DNA of 64,000 nucleotides, taken from contig NZ_CANLYI010000001.1 of the NCBI RefSeq assembly GCF_947495255.1, positions 1 through 64,000 on the forward strand. Reading direction: 5' to 3'. The translations under genes and the position numbers were made by a program. This DNA comes from an uncultured Winogradskyella sp. (GTDB lineage Bacteria; Bacteroidota; Bacteroidia; Flavobacteriales; Flavobacteriaceae). The notes below the pieces were generated by a model, which was not told the origin of the DNA, did no database searches, and was given only the letters and a program-made list of their open reading frames with translations. This document shows, piece by piece, positions 31,178-39,995 of this stretch (position 1 is its first letter; the number at the start of each line of letters is the position of its first letter).

Positions 31178-31624
31178 ATGAAAAAATTATTAATTATTGC
31201 ACTAGCATTTGTAACCTTAAATGGTTTTGCACAAAGAGACGGTCATAAAAAGAACGATAGAGAAAATAAGTCTGAATTAAGAAAAGACATGACTCCTAAT
31301 GACATTGCTGATTTAAAGTCTAAAAAGTTAACTCTAAAATTAGATTTAACAGACAAACAGCAAAAAGAGGTAAAAGCTTTGTTTTTAGAAGAAGCTCAAA
31401 ACAGAGAAACTCTAAGAAAGGAACGCAAAGCTAAAGATGGAGAACAAAAAGAAAAGCCATCTACAGAAGAATTTGTAAAAATGCAAAATCTAAGATTGGA
31501 TAAGCAAATACAAATGAAGCGCAAAATGAAAAGTATTTTAACAGCTGAGCAATACGCCAAGTTTGAAAAAATGAAGCCTAGAAAACACAAAAAAGAAAGA
31601 AAGCACAATAAAAAACGTAAATAA
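31178..31624 (+). CDS. Spy/CpxP-like secreted helical protein
   Basis: Signal peptide; LTDKQQKEVKALF and LTAEQYAKFEKM LTxxQ-like motifs; very basic C-terminus. Confidence 0.6.
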   Translation: MKKLLIIALAFVTLNGFAQRDGHKKNDRENKSELRKDMTPNDIADLKSKKLTLKLDLTDKQQKEVKALFLEEAQNRETLRKERKAKDGEQKEKPSTEEFVKMQNLRLDKQIQMKRKMKSILTAEQYAKFEKMKPRKHKKERKHNKKRK

Positions 31625-31642
31625 AAAGGAAAATTTGTATTA

Positions 31643-31670
31643 AAAAGTATCGCTTAGACGATACTTTTTT
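31643..31670 (+). terminator. intrinsic terminator
   Basis: AAAAAGTATCG-CTTAGA-CGATACTTTTTT. Confidence 0.85.
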
Positions 31671-31723
31671 ATTTTATTGAATAAAATTGTTACTTTAGTG
31701 ACCAATTTATTAAATAGTCCATA

Positions 31724-32065
31724 ATGAAAAAAGTAATTACTCTATGTTTATTTGCATTTGCTATGATTCTTGGTAGCCAAACTTTGGTTGCGCAGAACAG
31801 CAAATTAGATACAATGAAAGAAATAAACGCTGCAGCTTCTAAAAAAACTGAATCGTTAAGAAAATATGTAAAATTCAGTAGTGATCAGCGCGATCAAGTT
31901 TATGACGCTTTAAAACTTTACGGACAAAGTAAAGCGAATGCAGCAGGTAAAGATATCACTGAAGAAGAAGATGCTAAAATAGAGAAACAATTAGATGATA
32001 AAATTAAATCTATTTTATCTGATGAGCAGTATGAGTCTTATAAAGCATATCTATTAGAAAATTAA
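31724..32065 (+). CDS. small secreted helical protein, Spy-like
   Basis: Signal peptide; FSSDQRDQVYDAL and LSDEQYESYKAYL. Confidence 0.6.
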   Translation: MKKVITLCLFAFAMILGSQTLVAQNSKLDTMKEINAAASKKTESLRKYVKFSSDQRDQVYDALKLYGQSKANAAGKDITEEEDAKIEKQLDDKIKSILSDEQYESYKAYLLEN

Positions 32066-32070
32066 ATAAA

Positions 32071-32097
32071 AAAGCCTCACTAACGTGAGGCTTTTTT
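32071..32097. terminator. intrinsic terminator between convergent genes
   Basis: AAAGCCTCAC-TAAC-GTGAGGCTTTTTT. Confidence 0.88.
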
Positions 32098-32116
32098 ATT
32101 TACAATATCTTTCTAT

Positions 32117-33403
32117 TTATAATGACTTCGCTATTCGTTCTACCGCTGCAATAGTTTCATTTAAATCTTCATAAGTTAAAGCATCTGTTATAAACCAAGT
32201 TTCAAAAGCACTTGGAGCAATATAGATACCTTCATTTAACATCCCATGAAAGAATTTCTTAAAGGTCTCATTATTACCTTTAGCTGCTGATTCAAAATCT
32301 ACAACTGCGTCTTCAGAAAAATGTACTGAAATCATAGAACCAATTCTATTAATAGTGTGTACTACATTATTCTTATTAAGAGCGTCAGTAATTCCGTTAT
32401 GTAAATATTTTGTCTTCTCCTCTAGCCTATTCATTAAGCCTTTATCAGCATTCACTTCTTTTAGCATCGCTAAACCAGCAGCCATTGCTAAAGGATTACC
32501 ACTTAAAGTTCCGGCTTGGTAAACAGGTCCCATAGGAGCTAAATAGTCCATTATTTCATTTCTTGCAGCAAAAGCACCAACTGGCAATCCACCACCAACT
32601 ACTTTACCAAAACAAACAATATCAGCATTAACACTTTTTAGTTCTTGTACGCCACCTTTTGCTAATCTAAATCCTGTCATTACCTCATCAAAGATTAACA
32701 AGATATCATTAGCGTCACAAACTAATCTTAAATTTTCTAGAAACCCATCAACTGGAGGAATACAACCCATATTACCAGCAACCGGTTCAATAATAATTGC
32801 TGCTATTGTTCCTTTGTTAGCTTCAACAAGTGCCTTCACATTCTCTATATCATTATATCTTGCAAGCAAAGTGTCTTTGGCTGTCCCTTCAGTAACACCA
32901 GGACTATTAGGTGTACCAAATGTAATTGCACCACTTCCTGCTGCTATTAAAAATGAATCGCTATGACCATGATAACAACCCGAAAATTTTATAATTTTAT
33001 CTTTTTTAGCAAAACCTCTAGCCAAACGAATGGCGCTCATACAAGCTTCTGTACCCGAATTAACAAAACGAATTTTATCAATATTTGGCACCATAGAAAC
33101 TGCTAATTCCGCAATTTCTGTTTCAATCGCCGTTGGCATACCAAAAGAAGTTCCTTGTTTTGCTTTTTCAATGACAGCATCAACAACTGGAGGAAATGCA
33201 TGACCGAGTAACATTGGTCCCCAAGAATTTATATAATCTATAAAACGATTTCCGTCTTCATCATAAACATAAGCACCTTTTGCTGATTTCGCAAAAATTG
33301 GAGTTCCCCCTACTGCATTAAAAGCTCTTACAGGTGAATTTACACCACCAGGAATTACGTTTTGAGCTTCTTTAAACAAAGCACTACTTCTTTGATATAA
33401 CAT
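32117..33403 (-). CDS. hemL: glutamate-1-semialdehyde 2,1-aminomutase
   Basis: [78 protein letters not shown]. Confidence 0.97.
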   Translation of the reverse strand: MLYQRSSALFKEAQNVIPGGVNSPVRAFNAVGGTPIFAKSAKGAYVYDEDGNRFIDYINSWGPMLLGHAFPPVVDAVIEKAKQGTSFGMPTAIETEIAELAVSMVPNIDKIRFVNSGTEACMSAIRLARGFAKKDKIIKFSGCYHGHSDSFLIAAGSGAITFGTPNSPGVTEGTAKDTLLARYNDIENVKALVEANKGTIAAIIIEPVAGNMGCIPPVDGFLENLRLVCDANDILLIFDEVMTGFRLAKGGVQELKSVNADIVCFGKVVGGGLPVGAFAARNEIMDYLAPMGPVYQAGTLSGNPLAMAAGLAMLKEVNADKGLMNRLEEKTKYLHNGITDALNKNNVVHTINRIGSMISVHFSEDAVVDFESAAKGNNETFKKFFHGMLNEGIYIAPSAFETWFITDALTYEDLNETIAAVERIAKSL

Positions 33404-33406
33404 ATA

Positions 33407-34255
33407 TTAATTAGGAATAATAAGTTGTTGACCAACTGTGAGGTCATTAGATTTTAAATTGTTTTTATCTTTAATTGCATCAACTGAAGTTTTATATAAT
33501 CTCGAAAGTGAATACAGAGTATCGCCTTTAGCAACAACATGTTTTTTTAAAACCACTTTCTTTTTTCTACCTTCAATTATAGTGGTAGAATTTCTTTTTC
33601 TTTTTGTGGTCGTTGAACTCAATACTTCAGCGTCATATTTATAAAGTTCGTATCGTTCTATTAAACTAATTAATTTCTGAGGATATTTTCTATCAGTTGC
33701 ATAACCTGCTGCTCGTAAACCTTTTGCCCAACCTTTATAGTCATCTGGCTTCAATTTAAACAAACTTGCATAACGTTTTCTACCTGTTAAGAATTTAGAA
33801 TGATCTTCATAAGACATTTCTGATTTTTTATATTTTCTGAAACATTCTTGAGAGCGATCATCATCATGGTAAATCTTAGCCCCTTTCCATCCATGACATT
33901 TTATACCAAAATGATTATTAGCCTTAACCGCTAAACGACCTTTACCAGAGCCAGACTCTAATACACCTTGTGCTAGTGTAATACTAGCCGGAATTTTATG
34001 ATTACGCATATTCTCTTTAGCAATATGAGCATATTGATCTAAATAAATTTCTACCGCATTTCTCGACTTTTTTTCTGCCACAACAGGCTTCTCAATGACA
34101 TCTGTTTGTCTTTCCTCTTGAGTATCCTTAACTACAATAGTCTTTTTAGTTTCAGTCCTTTTCTTTTTAGTAACGATACCTTTTTTAGGACCACAGCTCA
34201 TCGCTGTTAAGACCAATGCTATAATTATATATTTAAATTTCATTTTATACTTCAA
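33407..34255 (-). CDS. glucosaminidase-domain lipoprotein with C-terminal LysM
   Basis: IPASITLAQGVLESGSGKGRLAVKANNHFGIKCHGWKG; LysM HVVAKGDTLYSLSRLYKTSVDAIKDKNNLKSNDLTVGQQLIIP. Confidence 0.92.
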   Translation of the reverse strand: MKYKMKFKYIIIALVLTAMSCGPKKGIVTKKKRTETKKTIVVKDTQEERQTDVIEKPVVAEKKSRNAVEIYLDQYAHIAKENMRNHKIPASITLAQGVLESGSGKGRLAVKANNHFGIKCHGWKGAKIYHDDDRSQECFRKYKKSEMSYEDHSKFLTGRKRYASLFKLKPDDYKGWAKGLRAAGYATDRKYPQKLISLIERYELYKYDAEVLSSTTTKRKRNSTTIIEGRKKKVVLKKHVVAKGDTLYSLSRLYKTSVDAIKDKNNLKSNDLTVGQQLIIPN

Positions 34256-35147
34256 TTAAAGGTTGGTTTTTTCGCTTCAACATGTCATTAACACCTGCAA
34301 TACCTTGTAAACCTCCTGTATGGATAACTAGTATTTTAGAATTTGGAGGAAAAAATTCCTTTTCAATTAAATCAAATATTCCATACATCATCTTACCTGT
34401 GTAAATGGGGTCTAACGGAATATTATTATCTCTTCTAAATTTATTAATAAACGAAATTAATTCTGGCTTTATTTTGCCATAACCACCAAAATGATAGTCT
34501 GTAATTAATTTCCAATTATCTTGATTTGCAAATTTACGAATATCTTGTTGTAAAAAATCACCTTTTAATCCTGGAAAACCCAATATTTTCTGATATTTAT
34601 TAGAAGCATTAATTATACCAGAAATTGTACCACCTGTCCCTACTGCACAACAAACATAATCAAAGTCAGCATCTTCTGGCAGTAATATTTCTTCACATCC
34701 TTTAATGGCTAATTCATTCGTACCTCCTTCTGGTATTAAGTAAAACGTCCCGAATTCAATTTTTAATTGATTGATAAATTCGAGATTTGTTTTCGTTCTA
34801 TAGGCTTCCCTCGAAATAAATTTAAATTTCATTCCACAACTTTTTGCAAAAGCTAAAGTTGGATTTAATTCTGATTTATGCTCTAACTCCTCTCCTCTAA
34901 TTATTCCTACAGTATTAAATCCATACTTTTTGCCAGCAAAAGCTACGGCCGCAATATGATTTGAAAATGCACCACCAAAGGTTAATAGAGCAGATGAATT
35001 AATTTCTCTCGCTTTTAATAAATTATACTTCAATTTTCGATATTTATTACCAGAAATAAATGTGTGAATCAAATCCTCCCGTTTCACAACCACACTAATG
35101 GAATTATTAAATGAAATTTTCTGATTTTGAATATTATAATTAATCAA
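34245..35147 (-). CDS. 1-aminocyclopropane-1-carboxylate deaminase / D-cysteine desulfhydrase family PLP enzyme
   Basis: VKREDLIHTFISGNKYRKLKYNL, LLTFGGAFSNHIAAVAFAGKKYG, CCAVGTGGTISGII. Confidence 0.9.
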   Translation of the reverse strand: MINYNIQNQKISFNNSISVVVKREDLIHTFISGNKYRKLKYNLLKAREINSSALLTFGGAFSNHIAAVAFAGKKYGFNTVGIIRGEELEHKSELNPTLAFAKSCGMKFKFISREAYRTKTNLEFINQLKIEFGTFYLIPEGGTNELAIKGCEEILLPEDADFDYVCCAVGTGGTISGIINASNKYQKILGFPGLKGDFLQQDIRKFANQDNWKLITDYHFGGYGKIKPELISFINKFRRDNNIPLDPIYTGKMMYGIFDLIEKEFFPPNSKILVIHTGGLQGIAGVNDMLKRKNQPLIEV

Positions 35148-35391
35148 ATCCTTTTTCTACAAAGATAAGTAACTCATTTCAATCATTATCTACTCAATAC
35201 TGTAAGAAAAAACACATAAAATGCCATTAATCGATGTTTTTTGTCGTTTTATCGGTATAAAATTATTTTTTTTTCACATTTTTTATTACGTTTGATCAAT
35301 TATTAAATGAATTAATCCAAATAAGTAAAGATTTTTAGCAAATTACAATTAACTCCATGGATGATATTGTAGTTTATAAACCCTAGTTATT

Positions 35392-38300
35392 ATGAAGAAT
35401 ATTTTACATTCTCAGTTATATTACATATTTAATTCTTGTTCAAAACCCAACAAGAAACCTTTGTTATTATTGCTTTTTTTAGGACTACTGTTAAATAGTA
35501 ATTTAGCTCATGCACAGTTACCTTTGTTCGATAATTTTGAATCTGGTTGGGGAAATTGGAATGATGGCGGAAATCGTTGTGACCGTAATTTCAACACTAA
35601 TATTAATGGAAATTGGAACATTAGAACTAGAGATAATTCAGGTGTAAATTCATCATTATATAGTGACCCAATTAACCTAACCTCATATTCATCTGTTACT
35701 ATTGATTTTCTTTTTTATGCTAATAGTATGGAAAATGGAGAAAATTTTTATGTAGAATACTTTAACGGTTCTGGATATACAACTATTGCAAATTATGTGC
35801 GTGGTACCGACTTTAATAATAACACTGTTTACAACGAATCTATTACATTAACTTCGGGAGCATATACTTTTAATGCTAATTCGTTTTTCAGAATTGTTTG
35901 TGATGCTAGCGCTACTAATGACCAAGTCTATATAGACGACATAAATATAACAGGTACTACGACAAGTAGCCCACTTACAAATGACGATTGTTCAGATGCC
36001 ATAATGTTAACGCCAGATACAAGCTGTATTACTACAACAGGCACAACAGTAGGTGCAACGCAATCTTTAACTGGTTGTACAGGATCTGCGGATGATGATG
36101 TATGGTATTCTTTTATAGCAACAAGTACTGATCACACAATAACTGTAGAGGCAGGTACTATAAATGATATTGTATTTCAAGTTTTTTCTGGAGGTTGTAG
36201 TGGAAGCTCTATCGTTTGTAGAGACAGCACAGGTGGAGGATCGACAGAATCAACTACTTTAACTGGTCTAACAATCGGAGACTTATATCATATAAGAGTT
36301 TATAGTTATTTTAACGGCACAGGTCAAACAGGAACTTTTGATATATGTGTAGTTGGAATAACTGTAACTGACCCACCTCCACCAAATGATGATTGTTCCA
36401 ATGCTATATCGTTAACTGCATCATTTACATGTAGCCCTGTTACTGGCACAACAGTTGGAGGTACAGAGTCGCAAACCGGTTGTTCAGGAGCAGCGGATGA
36501 CGACGTATGGTACTCTTTTGTGGCTACAAGACCTGAACTCGAAATAATAGTAGAACCTGGAACTATTAATAATGTAATATTTGAAGTTTTTTCCGGTGGC
36601 TGTAATGGCAACTCATTAGCCTGTGTAGACGACACTGTTGGTGCGTTAACAGAATCAACTATCCTGATAGCACTAAATGTAGGAACTACTTATTACGTTA
36701 GGGTATACAGTAAAAACAGAAATAGAGACTATGGTACTTTTGATATCTGTGTATTGGAAACGTGTCAGGCATCAGGTGCCACTGGTACTTCTACATTAGC
36801 TTGCCCATATATAGATGCTGGAGGGGTTGGACTATCAGGATCGGATGTTGAGATTAATTGTTCCGTTGAATCCACTACACTAGAAGCTAATTATTTAGAT
36901 TTAAAAGATACATCTTCCTACGAGGTAGAATCAATACCGTACAATCCGCCATTTCAATATGGTTGTTTAGAATTCCCTGTTAGTGTTAATGTAGATGACG
37001 TTTTTTCACCAGTGATTAATTTAGGCTTTGATTTTTGTTTTTTTGGAAATACTTATGATTCATTGGTGATAGGCTCAAACGGAGTTATTTCGTTTGATAC
37101 TAGCTTAGCCAATAGCTCATCTGGATGGCGAATGTTTAGAGATATTCCAAGTGACGTTAACGCCAGTGATTACCAAGGTCCAGGTGGAAGTCAAAGAAAT
37201 TTTTATTTTGGTCCATCTATCTACGGCGTATACCACGATGTAGACCCTAGTGTTGGAGGGGAAATTGGTTATCAACTTATAACTTTAGATACTGGTTGCA
37301 GAGCATTAGTAGCCTCTTGGAGTGAAGTCCCAATGTATTCTGATAATTCAAAATTATATACTGGAATGATTGTATTTTATGAATCTACAAATATAATCGA
37401 TGTTTACATAAAAGAAAAAACTATTGACGGGACATGGAATGGAGGAAATGCCGCTGTAGGTATCCAAGCCAACAGTTCTCTGGGGGTCGTAGCAAATAAT
37501 AGAAATACTTCTAGTACTAATTGGGCGACAACAAATGAAGCATGGAGGTTTACTCCATCTGGATCATCAATTACTACATTAAAATGGTATGAAAATTCTA
37601 TTTCAGTGGCTAATGAAATTATAGACCCAAATAATGACGGTGAAATAGAAATAAACCCATTAGAAACAACTACCTATATTGCGCAAGTGACTTATGATTT
37701 ATGTAATGGATCTACAATAGCGGAGTCTGATCCTTCAACCGTTACAGTAACCGGTAAAAAAACATGGAATGGCTCGCAAAGTACAGCTTGGGAAAACGAT
37801 AATAATTGGACACCAAATGGAGTACCTGTAGATACTAATTGTATTACTATACCTGTTACGGCTAATGACCCAATAATGTTAGGTTCTACAGATGGCTATG
37901 GATTTAATTTAAGTATTGAAGATGGTGCAACATTAACACAACAATCAAACGCTTCATTAACAATTGAAGATGCAATTGCCATTGAACCCAATGGAGATTT
38001 AGAGGTAAATAGTGGCGCAAGTATTATTCAAATAACAGATGTTGATATCAATAAAAATACTGGTGACGCTAAAGTGCGCCGTAAAGTTGACGGAATAGAT
38101 AATTATGATTACGTATATTGGTCATCTCCAGTAGATATATTTGATGTTGAAAACATTTCGCCTGGAACAAACAACTATTACATTTACAAATGGACACCTA
38201 CTGAAGCTAATGGAACCACTGGTAATCATGGAAATTGGATTAATACCCAAGAAAATATGGAATTAGGAAAAGGTTACATTGTACGTGGACTTACAGGGAC

Positions 38301-39465
38301 TTCTATATCTAATACAGCCGAGTTTATTGGAACACTAAACAATGGTAAAATTTCTTTACCAATTTCTCGTGGTTCTTATACAGGTGGAGATTATACAGGT
38401 ATTGGAAATACAGCAACAGCTGAAGATGATAATTGGAATCTTTTAGGAAACCCATATCCTTCTGCTATATCACTAAATGATTTTGTCTTAGCTAATCCTG
38501 CTATTGATGGGACATTATATTTCTGGCAACATTTAACACCAGCAACAAGTGCAATAGACAATCCTTTTTACAATGGTTATATCTATAATTATTCAGATAG
38601 TGAATATTTAGCAGCAAACAGTTTGGGATCAACACCTCCTGGATTTAACGATTATATTGCTGCTGGTCAAGGATTCTTTGCCTTAATGCTAGACTCAGCT
38701 CCAACTAGTAGTAATGTTACATTTAGCAATACTATGAGAGGAAATTTTGCTAATGATGGGTTTTATAGGAGCGCAACAACTGCTGAGGATAAACATCGTA
38801 TATGGTTAGATTTAGTCAGCGAAGATAATACGGCATTATCTACCTTAATTGGCTTTACAAATGGAGCAACTGACGGAATTGACAGATTATATGATGGATT
38901 TATAATAAATCAAGCAGGTAATCAATTCTATTCCCTAGTAAGTGATGAAAAACTTACGATTCAAGGAAAAGGACTTCCTTTTGTTGAAACAGAAACAATT
39001 CCTTTAGGTTATAAAACTAACAATTCGGGAACGTTTACGATATCAATTAATCAATTAGATGGCCTATTTGCAAACACTAGTCAAAATATTTACTTAGAAG
39101 ACACAGAACTTAATATCATTCATGATTTAAGAGCAAATCAATATGTCTTCACAACACAAGATGGTGTTTTTAACGATCGATTTATTTTAAGATTCACTAC
39201 ACAATCTTTAAGTATAAAAGACCAAGAAATAGTTTCTGACTTAGAAATTAAATCATTTAACAAAACTGTAATTGCTAAATCAGGCTTAAGCACAATTAAA
39301 TCATTTGAATTATTTGATGTAACAGGACGAGTGATTCACAAAAATCTAAAGGTAAATAATACAGATTATAGTTTCTCTACAACGAATTTGAGTATTGGAA
39401 CCTACTTTGTAAAAGTATCTTTAGAAACTGGAGCTATTGCAACTAAAAAAGTAATAATCAATTAA
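35392..39465 (+). CDS. large secreted T9SS type A sorting-domain protein with two tandem PPC-like domains
   Basis: 1357 aa; tandem NDDCSDAIMLT.../NDDCSNAISLT... domains; C-terminal FELFDVTGRVIHKNLKVNN...LSIGTYFVKVSLETGAIATKKVIIN. Confidence 0.85.
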   Translation: MKNILHSQLYYIFNSCSKPNKKPLLLLLFLGLLLNSNLAHAQLPLFDNFESGWGNWNDGGNRCDRNFNTNINGNWNIRTRDNSGVNSSLYSDPINLTSYSSVTIDFLFYANSMENGENFYVEYFNGSGYTTIANYVRGTDFNNNTVYNESITLTSGAYTFNANSFFRIVCDASATNDQVYIDDINITGTTTSSPLTNDDCSDAIMLTPDTSCITTTGTTVGATQSLTGCTGSADDDVWYSFIATSTDHTITVEAGTINDIVFQVFSGGCSGSSIVCRDSTGGGSTESTTLTGLTIGDLYHIRVYSYFNGTGQTGTFDICVVGITVTDPPPPNDDCSNAISLTASFTCSPVTGTTVGGTESQTGCSGAADDDVWYSFVATRPELEIIVEPGTINNVIFEVFSGGCNGNSLACVDDTVGALTESTILIALNVGTTYYVRVYSKNRNRDYGTFDICVLETCQASGATGTSTLACPYIDAGGVGLSGSDVEINCSVESTTLEANYLDLKDTSSYEVESIPYNPPFQYGCLEFPVSVNVDDVFSPVINLGFDFCFFGNTYDSLVIGSNGVISFDTSLANSSSGWRMFRDIPSDVNASDYQGPGGSQRNFYFGPSIYGVYHDVDPSVGGEIGYQLITLDTGCRALVASWSEVPMYSDNSKLYTGMIVFYESTNIIDVYIKEKTIDGTWNGGNAAVGIQANSSLGVVANNRNTSSTNWATTNEAWRFTPSGSSITTLKWYENSISVANEIIDPNNDGEIEINPLETTTYIAQVTYDLCNGSTIAESDPSTVTVTGKKTWNGSQSTAWENDNNWTPNGVPVDTNCITIPVTANDPIMLGSTDGYGFNLSIEDGATLTQQSNASLTIEDAIAIEPNGDLEVNSGASIIQITDVDINKNTGDAKVRRKVDGIDNYDYVYWSSPVDIFDVENISPGTNNYYIYKWTPTEANGTTGNHGNWINTQENMELGKGYIVRGLTGTSISNTAEFIGTLNNGKISLPISRGSYTGGDYTGIGNTATAEDDNWNLLGNPYPSAISLNDFVLANPAIDGTLYFWQHLTPATSAIDNPFYNGYIYNYSDSEYLAANSLGSTPPGFNDYIAAGQGFFALMLDSAPTSSNVTFSNTMRGNFANDGFYRSATTAEDKHRIWLDLVSEDNTALSTLIGFTNGATDGIDRLYDGFIINQAGNQFYSLVSDEKLTIQGKGLPFVETETIPLGYKTNNSGTFTISINQLDGLFANTSQNIYLEDTELNIIHDLRANQYVFTTQDGVFNDRFILRFTTQSLSIKDQEIVSDLEIKSFNKTVIAKSGLSTIKSFELFDVTGRVIHKNLKVNNTDYSFSTTNLSIGTYFVKVSLETGAIATKKVIIN

Positions 39466-39784
39466 AATAATTTAAAAAGTTAAAAAAAGGCCTTGATTTT
39501 AGATAATCAAGGTCTTTTTCATTTATATACGCTTCACGCTCAAATGAAATATTTCTATAGGCTAAATTCCAGTTTCTATATTTAACCAATCGAATTAAAA
39601 ATTCCAATATATATATCAATAAAAATGGAATAATGAGTAATTCTATTTGTTGTCTTAGATGAATTCTTTCATGATTTATAAGAACACTTCTCCCTTTTAA
39701 AACTTTAGATTTTAAAATCATAAAAGGAAAAATTGTAATTCCTATGTAACCTCTAGGAACAAGATATTTTGAAATAATTATCAT
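39458..39784 (-). CDS. small membrane protein with HExxH motif (possible mini-gluzincin)
   Basis: 108 aa: VLINHERIHLRQQIELLIIPFLLIYILEFLIRLVKYRNWNLAYRNISFEREAYINEKD. Confidence 0.7.
   Translation of the reverse strand: MIIISKYLVPRGYIGITIFPFMILKSKVLKGRSVLINHERIHLRQQIELLIIPFLLIYILEFLIRLVKYRNWNLAYRNISFEREAYINEKDLDYLKSRPFFNFLNYFN
39485..39519 (+). terminator. terminator of the T9SS gene located inside the 3' end of the convergent CDS
   Basis: AAAGGCCTTGATTTTAGATAATCAAGGTCTTTTT hairpin + T tract. Confidence 0.75.
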
Positions 39785-39833
39785 ACTCTATTCGTTTCAA
39801 AAATCACACCAAATTACATTATCTTTGTTTAAT

Positions 39834-39995
39834 ATGAAGAAATATGTCCCAATCGAAGACGGAGACTACTATCTCACACCAGAAGGCTATCGATGTTTTA
39901 CTGAACAATACCATCTAAAACGTGGTTATTGTTGTGAAAGCGGCTGCAGACACTGTCCATATGGTTTTAATAAGAATACATTAAAAAAAAAGTAA
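39834..39995 (+). CDS. DUF5522-like small cysteine-rich protein (not in the supplied ORF track)
   Basis: 53 aa translated by hand: MKKYVPIEDGDYYLTPEGYRCFTEQYHLKRGYCCESGCRHCPYGFNKNTLKKK; stop/start overlap with hutU (TAATG). Confidence 0.85.
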   Translation: MKKYVPIEDGDYYLTPEGYRCFTEQYHLKRGYCCESGCRHCPYGFNKNTLKKK

